A stretch of 64,000 bases of DNA from Geomonas agri (GCF_020179605.1 NZ_JAINZO010000001.1:248001-312000), one strand, 5' to 3'. Shown: positions 38,353 to 47,816, counted from the first letter of the stretch. Numbers and translations are program-made. Notes: a model not told the origin generated them from the sequence alone.

Positions 38353-38540
38353 ATTCATGTTCCCGGCACCGCCGGCCGGCGTCGCCGCCGGTCCCGACGC
38401 CTTTGTAGTAACCCCTTTAGCTTGACTTGCCAGATAAAAATCGTTTATCCTTTCCGATGTTCTGTTGGGGAGATTTAACTCCCCAAGTACCCCTGATTCT
38501 GCCGTTTTAGCCGTTCAACGTAAACGGAAAGCGAGCCCCC

Positions 38541-39290
38541 TTGAAACCCAGCAAGCCTATCGTGGTGATCCCCACCTACAACGAAAGAGACAACCTAGAA
38601 AAACTGGCCATGCAGGTTCTGGCGCTGGACCCCGCCCTAGAACTGTTGGTGGTCGATGACAATTCACCTGACGGCACCGGCGACCTGGCCGAGAGCTTGG
38701 CTGCGGAAACGGGCCGGGTTTTTGTGCTGCACCGAAGCGGCAAGATGGGGCTGGGCTCCGCTTACCGCGAGGGTTTCGCCAAGGCGCTGGAGATGGGCGC
38801 CGACCTGGTAGTGCAGATGGACGCCGACTTCTCCCATGACCCGGCCATGATCCCCTACTTCTTCCAGGAGGCCCGCCAGGCCGACCTCGTGATCGGGTCG
38901 CGCTACCTGAACGGGGTGAGCGTGGTGAACTGGCCGCTGCGTCGGCTCATGCTGAGCTACTTCGCCAGTGTCTATACCAGGGTCATCACCGGGCTCACCA
39001 TTTCTGACTGCACCAGCGGTTTCAAATGCTTCCGTGCCGAGGTACTCAAGGCTATCGACCTCTCCAGTATCCGCTCGGACGGCTATTCATTCCAGATTGA
39101 GATGAACTATCGCTGCAAGGAGAAGGGGTTCCGCATCAGCGAGATCCCCATCATCTTCATAGACCGCCATGCCGGCACCTCAAAAATGTCCAAGAAGATC
39201 GTGCGCGAGGCAGTGCTCATGGTCTGGAAACTCAAGCTGGGGTCGCTGCTGGGCGCAGTGCTCCCCAAAAGGAGCGGGCGATGTCTTTGA
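38541..39290 (+). CDS. Dolichol-phosphate mannosyltransferase-like family 2 glycosyltransferase
   Basis: The product (about 249 residues) has the GT2 family-A fold: PIVVIPTYNERDN, LVVDDNSPDGTG, VQMDADFSHDP (DxD metal site), IGSRYLNG and ISDCTSGFKCF. It resembles soluble polyprenol-phosphate mannose/glucose synthases without added membrane helices. The start is probably TTG, at the first residues conserved in the family; the upstream ribosome site is weak. It overlaps the next small gene and precedes the secretion operon; a role in glycosylating lipid carriers or surface proteins is inferred. Confidence 0.9.
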   Translation: MKPSKPIVVIPTYNERDNLEKLAMQVLALDPALELLVVDDNSPDGTGDLAESLAAETGRVFVLHRSGKMGLGSAYREGFAKALEMGADLVVQMDADFSHDPAMIPYFFQEARQADLVIGSRYLNGVSVVNWPLRRLMLSYFASVYTRVITGLTISDCTSGFKCFRAEVLKAIDLSSIRSDGYSFQIEMNYRCKEKGFRISEIPIIFIDRHAGTSKMSKKIVREAVLMVWKLKLGSLLGAVLPKRSGRCL

Positions 39291-39466
39291 CGTTGTGGTC
39301 GATTGTCTGTGTGACGGGGGTGTGGGGCTTCGTCGCTTGCACCATTTTCTTCATCCTGCGCGCTTTCCCGGCGCGGGACTGTTTCGAGGGCAAAGCCGCC
39401 CTGAAGTGGGGAGCGGGGGTGGTGGTCTTTTTTGTAATGTGGATCGTCGGCATGATGCAAGCATGA
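39281..39466 (+). CDS. Small two-helix membrane protein, 61 aa
   Basis: The 61-residue product has two hydrophobic helices (about residues 4-27 and 41-59) joined by a short charged loop with ARDCFEGK. AAGGAG lies six bases before the ATG, which is inside the 3' end of the glycosyltransferase gene. The overlap suggests coupled translation. I do not recognise the family; it may act with the glycosyltransferase or lie at the head of the secretion genes. Confidence 0.75.
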   Translation: MSLTLWSIVCVTGVWGFVACTIFFILRAFPARDCFEGKAALKWGAGVVVFFVMWIVGMMQA

Positions 39467-39539
39467 CACCGGTGTAGGCAGAATTTGCTCCCGTTTTGAT
39501 GTTTTAATTCTCTCATGTTTGTGGTATTTCTTATACCTT

Positions 39540-40745
39540 ATGCCCGTTTATACCTGTAAAATAGGTTCCTCCGACGGCCGAATCCTCACCAAGGAACTGG
39601 ATTCTGTCAGTGAAGCTCTGCTGCGCCAGAGTTTGGAGGAACAGGGGTATGCGGTATTCGAGGTGCGCAAGAAACCGTTCCAGTTCTTGTTGGATACGGG
39701 CATCGGCCGAAAGAAGATCGGCAGTAAGGAACTGCTGCTTTTCAACCAGGAACTGCTGGTGCTGTTAAAGGCTGGCCTTCCTATCATACAGGCCCTGGAT
39801 ACGATTCTGGAATCGGGAACGGGCAGGCTGCATGAAATCCTCACCGCGGTAAGGGAGGACATCAAGGGAGGCCTGGCGCTCTCTGCCGCCCTGGAGAAGT
39901 ATCCGAGGATCTTTCCTCAGCTATATATCGCGTCGATCCGTGCCGGTGAGCGTACTGGTGATCTGCCGCAAACGATCAGGCGCTACATTGCCTTTCTGAA
40001 GAGAAGCGAGGGCTTCCGTGGCAAGATCATCGGCGCCCTGTTCTACCCGGCCATCCTCGTTGCCGTGGCCTTTGTGGCCATCGCCGTGCTCCTTATCTAC
40101 GTGGTGCCAACGTTCAGCCACATATACGCCGATTCGGGTAATGCGCTGCCGGCGCCGACCCAGATGCTGATCAACTTCACGCTGTTCCTGCGGCACTACC
40201 TGATCGTTTTCGTCGCCCTTATCTTCGTCGCCGTGACCATATTCAAACGGTGGAAGGAGACCGAGGCCGGGCGCTACGCCGTGGACGGCATGAAGATCAA
40301 GACCCCCTTTGTCGGTGCCGTGGTAATTCGTTACGCCTTGGCCGGCTTCACCCGCACCCTGGCCACGGTTCTCGGTTCCGGCATCCCGATCGTCGAGGCG
40401 ATGCGGATGTCAGTGGGGACCTTGAATAACAAAGTGTTGGAGCGCGGCCTGCTCATGGCTGTGCACCGGGTCGAGGAGGGGAGCAAGCTCTCGACGGCGC
40501 TGGAAAACATGAAGCTATTGCCTCCGCTGGCGCTGCGCATGCTTTCCGTCGGTGAGACCACCGGGGCTCTCGAGGAGATGCTCGGGGACATCTCCGACTA
40601 CTTCGAGGACGAGATCGACAGGAACCTGCACGTGCTCACCACTGCCATCGAGCCTGCCATCATGATCGTCATGGGGGTGGTCATCGGTACCATCATCGTC
40701 ACCATGTACCTGCCGATCTTCAAGATCGCCAGCACCGTCAGCTAG
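39540..40745 (+). CDS. gspF: Type II secretion/type IV pilus inner-membrane platform protein (GspF/PilC)
   Basis: GspF/PilC proteins form the cytoplasmic-membrane platform that couples the ATPase to pseudopilin assembly. The 401-residue product has an N-terminal soluble domain (MPVYTCKIGSSDGR), two T2SSF helical domains containing LLKAGLPIIQAL and LGSGIPIVEAMRM, and transmembrane segments near residues 165-190, 215-235 and the C-terminus. The ATG chosen follows a weak site; an ATG 21 bases earlier adds hydrophobic residues not typical of the family. It opens a nine-gene operon. Confidence 0.93.
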   Translation: MPVYTCKIGSSDGRILTKELDSVSEALLRQSLEEQGYAVFEVRKKPFQFLLDTGIGRKKIGSKELLLFNQELLVLLKAGLPIIQALDTILESGTGRLHEILTAVREDIKGGLALSAALEKYPRIFPQLYIASIRAGERTGDLPQTIRRYIAFLKRSEGFRGKIIGALFYPAILVAVAFVAIAVLLIYVVPTFSHIYADSGNALPAPTQMLINFTLFLRHYLIVFVALIFVAVTIFKRWKETEAGRYAVDGMKIKTPFVGAVVIRYALAGFTRTLATVLGSGIPIVEAMRMSVGTLNNKVLERGLLMAVHRVEEGSKLSTALENMKLLPPLALRMLSVGETTGALEEMLGDISDYFEDEIDRNLHVLTTAIEPAIMIVMGVVIGTIIVTMYLPIFKIASTVS

Positions 40746-40752
40746 AGGGAAT

Positions 40753-42474
40753 ATGCTGAAGCCGTTCAAGAGACAGAGGCTGGGCGACATCCTGCTGGAA
40801 CATGGCGAACTGACCAACGATCAGCTTGCCTACGTGCTGGACAAGCAGCAGAGTACCAAGGAGCGTTTGGGTACGATTTGTATCGCCGACGGGCTAATCA
40901 GCGATGTCGCGCTGGCCCGGGCCCTGGCACAGCAGTTCGGCCTGGAGTTCATCGACCTGAAAGGGGTGCGCCCGGACGAGTCGCTGTTCAATATCGTCCC
41001 CCCCGAGGTGATGTTCCGCTACCACTTTGTGCCCCTGGAACTGCAGGGGGACCTGCTGGTGGTGGCCATCTCCGACCCGACTGCCGTGTTACAGCTGGAC
41101 GAGATGTCGTTGCTGCTGGAGCGGCCACTAACCTTCAAAGTCGCCGCGGAGTCGGAGATCGGCCAGTACCTGAAACGGGGTGAGGGTACCAGCCGCGTAT
41201 TGAAGGAAGTCTCGGAAGACTTCATGCTGCAGCTGGTGACCGAGACCGAGAAGGGAGAGGAAATACTCTCCGTCGAGAACGTCTCCGCCGATACCAGTCC
41301 CATCATCAAGCTGGTCAACTCCACCATCCTCGATGCCCTGTCCCGGCGCGCCTCGGATATCCATATCGAAACCGCACAGGAAGGGGTCATCATCAAGTAC
41401 CGTATCGACGGCGTGCTCTACAAGGCCACCGACCCGATCGACAACCACTTCCAGGCACCGCTCATCTCCAGGCTCAAGGTCATGAGCGAACTGGACATCT
41501 CCGAGCGGCGCATCCCGCAGGACGGCAGGTTCAAGGTGAGGATCGGCGCCAAGTCAATCGACTTCCGCGTCTCGATCATGCCTAGCGCCTTCGGCGAGGA
41601 TGCCGTTATCCGTATCCTCGACAAGGAGAGCATTGCCAGCGACCTGCGCGGTCTCACCCTGGAGACGCTCGGCATGGCGTCCCACGAGATCAAGCGCTTC
41701 AGAAAGATGATCAAGGAACCCTACGGCATGGTGCTGGTCACCGGGCCCACCGGTTCCGGCAAGACCACCACGCTCTACGGGGCCCTCACCGAGATCCACA
41801 CCGGTCTGGAAAAGATCATCACCATCGAGGACCCGGTCGAGTACGTCCTTTCCGGTATCACCCAAATCCCGGTCAACGAGAAGAAGGGGCTTACCTTCGC
41901 CCGCGGTCTGCGCTCGGTTTTGCGCCACGACCCAGACAAGATCATGGTTGGCGAGATCCGCGACTCGGAGACTGCCCAGATCGCGGTGCAGTCGGCGCTG
42001 ACCGGTCACCTCGTCTTCACCACCGTGCACGCCAACAACGTCTTTGACGTCATCGGCCGCTTCACCCACATGGGGATCGACCCGTACAACTTCGTCGCCT
42101 GCCTCAACTGTGTTATGGCGCAGCGCCTGGTCCGCAAGATCTGCCCTTCCTGCAAGAAGGCGATCACTGTCTCTGACGAGGAACTGCGCGAGTCGGCCAT
42201 CGACCCGGAGCGCGCCCGCGGACTCACCCTGTACGAGGCCCGCGGCTGTGACGACTGCAACGGCACCGGTTACCGGGGCCGTTCCGCCATCGTGGAACTG
42301 CTCGACCTCAACGACGAAATCCGCGAGCTGATCATCTCCAAGGCACCCATCGCCGCCCTGAAAAAGGCCGCCAAGGCCGCCGGGACCATGTTCCTCAGGG
42401 AGTCGGCCGTGGCCAAGGTGCTAGCCGGCGAGACGACGATCAAGGAGATCAACCGTGTCACCTTCGTGGAATAG
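40753..42474 (+). CDS. gspE: Secretion/pilus assembly ATPase (GspE/PilB)
   Basis: This hexameric ATPase drives pseudopilus growth. The 573-residue product has two N-terminal MshEN-like segments (RLGDILLEHG, QFGLEFIDL), the Walker [14 protein letters not shown], the Asp box IITIEDPVEY, Walker B VGEIRDSETAQIA, the His box LVFTTVHANN and a zinc-binding CPSCKKA...CDDCNGTG tetracysteine. It follows gspF by seven bases. Full motifs suggest an active enzyme. Confidence 0.95.
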   Translation: MLKPFKRQRLGDILLEHGELTNDQLAYVLDKQQSTKERLGTICIADGLISDVALARALAQQFGLEFIDLKGVRPDESLFNIVPPEVMFRYHFVPLELQGDLLVVAISDPTAVLQLDEMSLLLERPLTFKVAAESEIGQYLKRGEGTSRVLKEVSEDFMLQLVTETEKGEEILSVENVSADTSPIIKLVNSTILDALSRRASDIHIETAQEGVIIKYRIDGVLYKATDPIDNHFQAPLISRLKVMSELDISERRIPQDGRFKVRIGAKSIDFRVSIMPSAFGEDAVIRILDKESIASDLRGLTLETLGMASHEIKRFRKMIKEPYGMVLVTGPTGSGKTTTLYGALTEIHTGLEKIITIEDPVEYVLSGITQIPVNEKKGLTFARGLRSVLRHDPDKIMVGEIRDSETAQIAVQSALTGHLVFTTVHANNVFDVIGRFTHMGIDPYNFVACLNCVMAQRLVRKICPSCKKAITVSDEELRESAIDPERARGLTLYEARGCDDCNGTGYRGRSAIVELLDLNDEIRELIISKAPIAALKKAAKAAGTMFLRESAVAKVLAGETTIKEINRVTFVE

Positions 42475-42483
42475 GTGCCAGCT

Positions 42484-43398
42484 ATGCTAATGTCCGGAAA
42501 AAGCCTTGGGCTTGAGCTCTCCGCCGCCGGCTTCAGCTTCGCCCTGGCCAGCGGTGGCAAGACCCCCACGATCGAGGCGGGGCTCACACTGCCGTTCGCG
42601 CCGGGCCTTTTGGCCCTGTCGCGCCGCGACCCGAACGTTGCCGACGCCAGGGCCTTCGTCGCCGCTCTCAAGGAGGCGCACCTGCGCCTTCTGACCAAGG
42701 AGCGCAGCGTCTGCGTTTCGCTCCCCGATGCCGTGGGACGCGTTGTGCTCCTCGACCTTGAGGCGCGCTTCAGGAACCGCGAGGAGGGGCTCGACGTCAT
42801 TCGCTGGAAGCTCAAAAAGAGTCTCCCATTCGAGATCGGGGCGGTGCACCTTGACTACCAGACCCTGGAGGAGAAGGAGAACGGTTCGGTATCGCTTCTC
42901 GTGTCGCTGATCTCCCGGCCGGTGGTACTGCAATACGAGGAACTCCTCATCGAGGCGGGTCTTGAGCCCAAGCTGATCGACTTCACCTCGTTCAACCTGT
43001 ACCGCCTGTTCCAGCCCAGGCTTGACCTGTCCGAGGATGGCGCCTTCGTTTCCTTCTATCAGGGTGCGATGACGGTGCTGATCTTCAACGGCGGCGTGCT
43101 GAGCTTTTACCGGACCAAGGAAGGGGTGGGGGATGTGCAGAACCTGTTCCGCGAGGTGAACAGCTCCTTCCTGGTCTACGACGACCAGACTTCCGGGCAG
43201 AGCGTCAGCGAGGTCTTCTGCACCGCAGCTCCCGGTGATGCCGAGGCCTTCCGCGCCCTCGTGGCAGAGGCGAGCGGCCTGGAGCCGGTACTGCTCGACG
43301 TGGAGCGCCTGGTCCAGCAGGCACCCGCCCTGGGATTGGATCGACCGGGGCTGCATGCGTTGTCCGGTGCACTGGGCGCCGCGCTGAGGAGCCTGTGA
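42484..43398 (+). CDS. PilM-like actin-fold assembly protein
   Basis: The 304-residue product resembles PilM and the cytoplasmic part of GspL: it has an actin-like fold signature beginning SLGLELSAAGFSFAL, a KLKKSLPFEI block typical of PilM, and an ATP-fold region near GGVLSFYRT. It lacks a transmembrane helix, which in GspL is fused; here the following gene provides it. Start assigned to ATG with AGGTG six bases upstream; a GTG three codons earlier is possible. Position between gspE and the PilN-like gene supports the call. Confidence 0.82.
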   Translation: MLMSGKSLGLELSAAGFSFALASGGKTPTIEAGLTLPFAPGLLALSRRDPNVADARAFVAALKEAHLRLLTKERSVCVSLPDAVGRVVLLDLEARFRNREEGLDVIRWKLKKSLPFEIGAVHLDYQTLEEKENGSVSLLVSLISRPVVLQYEELLIEAGLEPKLIDFTSFNLYRLFQPRLDLSEDGAFVSFYQGAMTVLIFNGGVLSFYRTKEGVGDVQNLFREVNSSFLVYDDQTSGQSVSEVFCTAAPGDAEAFRALVAEASGLEPVLLDVERLVQQAPALGLDRPGLHALSGALGAALRSL

Positions 43399-43399
43399 T

Positions 43400-43939
43400 A
43401 TGAAACTCACCATCAACCTGGCCACCAGGCGCTACGTCAACCTGCCCCAGCTCAACGCCATCTTGACCGTGTCGTTCGTCATCCTGGTGCTGCTCCTGGT
43501 TTACCTGGTGCGTGAGGTGGCCAACAACCAGGTCGAGATCAACAAGATCAAGAGCCAGAGTGCAGCGGCGAGTCGCGGGCCTGCGGGTGCAGCTCCCATC
43601 CCTGCCGAGCAGATGACGGCGCTGGAGGCAAAGATTGCCTTCGCCAACACCCTCATTGACCACAAGTCGGTGAACTGGCTCGCCATGCTGGACAAGCTGG
43701 AGCTGGTGGTGCCGGCAGGGGTGGCCCTGACCCAGGTCGAGCCGGACCCCAAGGACCCGCAGGTCTTGAAACTGTCCGGCGCCGCCCTCAACTTCGGAAA
43801 CCTGCGCACGCTGCTGGAGAACATGGAGCAGTCTCCTAACTTCTCCGATGTCTACTTGTTGAGCCAGAACGAGCGCAAGGTTGGTAAGGACCAGCAAGGA
43901 TTTGGTTTCTCACTCTCGTGCAAGGTCAGTAACCGATGA
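43400..43939 (+). CDS. PilN-like inner-membrane assembly protein
   Basis: The 179-residue product begins MKLTINLATRRYVN, the short cytoplasmic PilN signature that binds PilM, followed by one transmembrane segment (about 22-42) and a ferredoxin-like periplasmic domain. GAGGAG precedes the ATG. It overlaps the next gene by four bases. Together with the PilM-like protein it replaces the single GspL of ordinary type II systems. Confidence 0.85.
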   Translation: MKLTINLATRRYVNLPQLNAILTVSFVILVLLLVYLVREVANNQVEINKIKSQSAAASRGPAGAAPIPAEQMTALEAKIAFANTLIDHKSVNWLAMLDKLELVVPAGVALTQVEPDPKDPQVLKLSGAALNFGNLRTLLENMEQSPNFSDVYLLSQNERKVGKDQQGFGFSLSCKVSNR

Positions 43940-44490
43940 ACTACCAGATGCTACTCGACATGTTGGTCGCACGGCGCAAATCCTTCGCCTTCATCGGTTT
44001 CCTGGCGCTGCTCGTCCTGGCCGCTGAGCTCTATATCTCCAGCTACCAGCGACCGGAGTTGGGAAAGGTCCAGCAGGCCTGGTTCGCCAAGCGTGACGCA
44101 TTGGCCCGCGGTGAGACCCAGGCAGATGCGACCAAGTACCAGCAGGGCATGCGCGACCTCGACGAGTTCCGCAAGTACCTGGTCCCGAAAAAAGAGCTGC
44201 CCGCGCTGCTCACCCGACTCTACGACACGGCGAAGAAGAACTCGGTCGCCCTGAACGGCATTACCTACAAGCCGGGCAAGGAAAAGGTGAAAGGGAGCCA
44301 GGTTCTGACCTACGGCATCTCCTTTAATGCGACCGGCAAGTACGGGTCGGTGAAGAGCTTTTTGGCCGACCTTGCGCGTCTCCGGGAAATGCTGGTCATC
44401 GAGGGCGTATCCCTGAGCAACACGAGCGCGACCGAAGAAAACGTAGAACTGAGGATCTCGACCACGGTCTACCTGACGGAGGGGGCATGA
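43936..44490 (+). CDS. PilO/GspM-like inner-membrane assembly protein
   Basis: The 184-residue product has one N-terminal membrane helix (about 17-36), a coiled region, and a C-terminal ferredoxin-like domain with the PilO-type pattern (YGISFNATGKYGSVKSFLADLARLREMLVIE). The ATG overlaps the PilN-like stop and the stop overlaps the next ATG, so the genes are translationally coupled. PilO usually dimerises with PilN. Confidence 0.85.
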   Translation: MNYQMLLDMLVARRKSFAFIGFLALLVLAAELYISSYQRPELGKVQQAWFAKRDALARGETQADATKYQQGMRDLDEFRKYLVPKKELPALLTRLYDTAKKNSVALNGITYKPGKEKVKGSQVLTYGISFNATGKYGSVKSFLADLARLREMLVIEGVSLSNTSATEENVELRISTTVYLTEGA

Positions 44491-45140
44491 ATCGCCAGAA
44501 ACTAGCGCTTTTCCTGCTGCTCCTCGTCTTCGCGGGGTCCGTCGTCTACGCGATAGTGCGCTCGCCGCGGCAGCAGCAGGTGGCCACACTGAAGAACCAG
44601 CCCGGCGCCAGGGCCACCGTGCTCAGGAAGAAGCCTGATCTCGCACCCAAAGCGGCAGCACCGGCAGCCGGCGTGGTGCATCTCGACCTGCTGCAGCGGG
44701 AGAAACCCGGTTTCAGCGGTTTCAGGCGCAACATCTTCTCCCCCATCTTCAGGGACGAGCAGAAGCTGGCAAACCTGAAACTGCCGCCGCCACCGCCTCC
44801 CCCCAAGAAATTGCCCCCGCTGCCCGCGGCCTTGCCGGTGGTGCCACCGCCGCCGCCACCGCCGCCGACCCAGGAGCAACTGGACGAGGCCGAGCTGGGC
44901 AAGTTCGTCTTCATAGGATTTCTGAAGAAGGGGACCGCGCGGACCGTGTTCCTCTCCAAGGGAGGCGAGATCTTCCTGGCCAGGAAGGGCGGCCAAGTGG
45001 GCTCGAGGTTCCAGGTCTCCAACATCACCGATGATGCCATCACCATCAAGTCGATGCAGACCGACCGACAACTGGTGATTCCGCTGGTAGAGAATCGGTC
45101 GCTCAGCGTGCGCCGCGCCAGTGCCAGTCCCAGGCCTTAA
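44487..45140 (+). CDS. PilP/GspC-like protein with poly-proline linker
   Basis: The 217-residue product has one N-terminal membrane helix (about 7-24), a long proline-rich region with two runs of seven or more prolines, and a C-terminal beta-domain resembling the homology region of GspC/PilP (FVFIGFLKKGTARTVFLS, FQVSNITDDAITI). Such proteins link the inner-membrane platform to the secretin. The poly-proline linker probably spans the periplasm. It precedes the secretin gene by eleven bases. Confidence 0.85.
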   Translation: MNRQKLALFLLLLVFAGSVVYAIVRSPRQQQVATLKNQPGARATVLRKKPDLAPKAAAPAAGVVHLDLLQREKPGFSGFRRNIFSPIFRDEQKLANLKLPPPPPPPKKLPPLPAALPVVPPPPPPPPTQEQLDEAELGKFVFIGFLKKGTARTVFLSKGGEIFLARKGGQVGSRFQVSNITDDAITIKSMQTDRQLVIPLVENRSLSVRRASASPRP

Positions 45141-45151
45141 GGAGCAACTTC

Positions 45152-47797
45152 ATGCATAGACTAAGATCGATCTCAACCCTGATGCTGCTGACCCTGGCCC
45201 TCTCCGGTTGTGCGGCGGGGCGTACTGCTTTCAGCAAGGCAGAGCAGCTCGAGCACGAAGGGAATCTGGATGCCGCGTTGGTCAAGTATGCCGAGGTAGC
45301 CTCCAAACACCCGGAGGTAGGTGAGTATCGGGTAAAGCTCATGAATGTCACCCAGGCCGCCAGCAAGGTGCATTTTAAGAAGGCCGAGGCGTTCTTCGAC
45401 AAGAAGAATTACGACGATGCCCTCAGGGAGTACCAGACCGCCTACGCCATGGACCCGACCTATGTCGAGGCGAAGAACCGCGCGGACCAGACGCTCAAGC
45501 TGAGAAACGCCCAGACCTACCTCGCGGAGGGGTTGGACTTCGAGCGGGACCACAAGCTGCGCGAGGCGATGAATTCGTACCAGCACGTACTGCAGTTCGA
45601 GCCGGGTAACAAGGCGGCCCGGGAAGGGCTGGACCGCATCCTGGCCGGGAAGAAGCAGAAGCTGGACGGCTTCGAGCTGAACCTGAAGTCTACTAAGCCG
45701 ATCACGCTCAAGTTCAAGGACGCCAAGCTCAAGGACATCTTCAACATCCTGACCCAGCTCTCCGGGATCAACTTCGTCTTCGACGATGGGGTAAAGGACG
45801 TCAACGTTTCGCTGCACCTGGAGAACGGCAGCTTTCAGCAGGCAATGGAACTGTTGACCGGAATGCAGAAACTGGAAAAGAAGGTGCTCAACGAGAGCAC
45901 CATCATCATCTATCCCAAAACCCCGGACAAGCTGAAGCAGTACGAGGAACTCTTCGTCCAGACCTTCTACCTGAACAAGCTGGACGCCAAGAAGGCGGTG
46001 AACCTGGTGCGCACCATGCTCCAGGTGAAGAAGATCTACGTGAACGAGGAGGCCAATGCCCTGGTCATCCGCGACACCCCCGAAGTGGTGGAGGTGGCGC
46101 GCAAGATCCTCGAGGCCAACGATGTTCCTGACGCCGAGGTGCTCCTCGATGTCGAGGTCTTCGAGCTTTCCAAGTCCGGCTCCGAGACCTTTGGCCTTGC
46201 CCTTTCCAGCTATGCGGCCTCGCTCGGGGTAACCGGGCCCCAGGGCAAGTTCCTCTCCGATGCCTTGAGCACCACCACGACCACGTCGACCACCACCGGG
46301 ACCTCCACCACGGTGGCCGACGTCAGTAATCTGCTCAACGTCTTCAGTGTGAGGGGGTACAACGGCTACCTCACGGTGCCTAACGCCACCTTCAATTTCG
46401 GTAAGACCCTCTCCAACGGCGAGACGCTGTCCAACCCGAAGATCAGGGTAAAGAACCGCGAGAAGGCCAAGTTCAACGTCGGTACCAGGGTACCGATCAC
46501 GACCACCTCTTCCACCTCCACCGGTACCAGCGTCAACGTCCAGTACGTGGACGTCGGTGTCAAGGTGAACGCCGAGCCGACCATCCAGTTGAACAACGAA
46601 GTATCCATCAAGCTCGGCCTGGAGGTGAGTTCCATCCTCGGCAGGGAGAAGGTCGGCACCGACCAGGCCACCACCGTGGTAACCATCGGGACCAGGAACC
46701 TCGACACCGTCCTGTCCCTGAAGGATGGTGAGACCAGCATCATCGGCGGCTTGATGCAGAAGAACGACACCGACAGCAAGAAGAAGGTGTTCCTGCTGGG
46801 CGACATCCCCGTGCTTGGCAACCTCTTTTCCAGCACCGGCAAGGCGAACGACAAGAGCGAGTTGTTGCTGGCCATCACCCCGAGGATCGTGCGCGGCGTG
46901 ACGGTGCCGGAGAACGACGTGGCGGCCTTCTGGTCGGGCCGCGAAGACGAGCCCTCCACCAACAAGCCGTACCAATCCTTCGTAGAACCCGAGTTCGCCG
47001 ATACGGCCGCTCCGGCCAAGGCAGTCCCCGCCCAGGCGACGCCTGCTAAAAAGCCCGCACCGGTTCCGGTTCCGGCTGTTCCGGCTGTTCCGGCTGTTCC
47101 TGGTGCCCCGGCTGGTCCTGCCCCTGCCGTCGTACCGGCGCCGGTTCCGGGTGCCGCACCGGCCGTTCCGGGTGCTGCCACAGTTCCTGCAGCTGAGGTC
47201 CCGGACGCAGCGGGTGGCGCCGAGGGCGAAGCCGCTGTGGAAATTCCCGCTGAGCCGGGCGTGGAAGCCGCAGCTGCCATTCCGGCCCAAACCCCGACTC
47301 CCGCCGAGTTGGGGGGCGCTGCAAACGCTGCTGCAGCTGCTGCAGCTGCTGCAGCTGCTGCCGCGCCCAAGGCCACTACGCCGGTCCCGCTGGAGAAGGC
47401 CCTGATTGCGCTGAGCCTCCCCTCCTCGGTGAAACTGAACGACCAGTTTGCGGTGCAGGTCAATGCCTCGGGGATGAAAGACCTGGAGAAGGCGGTGTTC
47501 GTACTAAGTTACGACCCGAAGGTCCTCGAGGTGATGGCGCAAACCGAAGGGGACATGCTCAAGGCGAGTGGCAAACCATCGACCTTCCAATCCTTTGCCG
47601 ACAAGAAGAAGGGGGAGGTGTGGATGTCGGGTAGCAAGGGCGAGGGGGGCAGCGGTAACGGTGTGCTGGCCCTGGTCACCTTCAAGGCGATCGGGCAGGG
47701 GAGCACCCCGCTTTCCTTCTCCAACACCAGCTTCACCCAAAAGGGGGGAGGAGCGCTCGCCGTGACCCCGTTCAAGTCGGTAGTGGAGGTAAAGTAG
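45152..47797 (+). CDS. gspD: Outer-membrane secretin (GspD/PilQ-like) with TPRs and a C-terminal cohesin-like domain
   Basis: The 881-residue product is a lipoprotein (signal to LSGC, Cys20), with TPR-like repeats to about 165, a short secretin N-domain (about 178-330), and the secretin core with VPITTT, GLEVSSILG, GETSIIGGL and LGDIPVLGNLF near 420-600. After residue 640 comes an Ala/Pro/Val-rich linker with a 13-Ala run. The final 130 residues (VKLNDQFAVQVNAS..., FVLSYDPKVLEVM, GVLALVTFKAI) read as a cohesin-fold domain. Such an appendage is absent from standard secretins. The gene sits between the PilP-like and pseudopilin genes. Confidence 0.92.
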   Translation: MHRLRSISTLMLLTLALSGCAAGRTAFSKAEQLEHEGNLDAALVKYAEVASKHPEVGEYRVKLMNVTQAASKVHFKKAEAFFDKKNYDDALREYQTAYAMDPTYVEAKNRADQTLKLRNAQTYLAEGLDFERDHKLREAMNSYQHVLQFEPGNKAAREGLDRILAGKKQKLDGFELNLKSTKPITLKFKDAKLKDIFNILTQLSGINFVFDDGVKDVNVSLHLENGSFQQAMELLTGMQKLEKKVLNESTIIIYPKTPDKLKQYEELFVQTFYLNKLDAKKAVNLVRTMLQVKKIYVNEEANALVIRDTPEVVEVARKILEANDVPDAEVLLDVEVFELSKSGSETFGLALSSYAASLGVTGPQGKFLSDALSTTTTTSTTTGTSTTVADVSNLLNVFSVRGYNGYLTVPNATFNFGKTLSNGETLSNPKIRVKNREKAKFNVGTRVPITTTSSTSTGTSVNVQYVDVGVKVNAEPTIQLNNEVSIKLGLEVSSILGREKVGTDQATTVVTIGTRNLDTVLSLKDGETSIIGGLMQKNDTDSKKKVFLLGDIPVLGNLFSSTGKANDKSELLLAITPRIVRGVTVPENDVAAFWSGREDEPSTNKPYQSFVEPEFADTAAPAKAVPAQATPAKKPAPVPVPAVPAVPAVPGAPAGPAPAVVPAPVPGAAPAVPGAATVPAAEVPDAAGGAEGEAAVEIPAEPGVEAAAAIPAQTPTPAELGGAANAAAAAAAAAAAAAPKATTPVPLEKALIALSLPSSVKLNDQFAVQVNASGMKDLEKAVFVLSYDPKVLEVMAQTEGDMLKASGKPSTFQSFADKKKGEVWMSGSKGEGGSGNGVLALVTFKAIGQGSTPLSFSNTSFTQKGGGALAVTPFKSVVEVK
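47060..47100 (+). repeat. Tandem 9-bp repeat in the secretin linker
   Basis: GTTCCGGCT is repeated three times, preceded by partial copies, coding for Val-Pro-Ala. With the Ala tract downstream it makes this part of the linker prone to slippage. Confidence 0.8.
47327..47365 (+). repeat. GCTGCTGCA microsatellite coding for 13 alanines
   Basis: The 9-base unit GCTGCTGCA is repeated about three and a half times. Length changes would keep frame and alter linker length between the secretin and cohesin-like domains. Confidence 0.85.
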
Positions 47798-47816
47798 CCC
47801 TAGGGCTCACGCCGCA

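Noticed and set aside
37934-38540. Integration hotspot or mobile element at the tRNA genes
   Set aside because: No integrase, attachment-site duplication or foreign genes are seen; only the tRNA duplication and a short repeat.
45173-47290. A 705-codon open frame antisense to the secretin
   Set aside because: Composition is His/Gly/Val-rich without domain motifs; the plus-strand secretin has clear family motifs.
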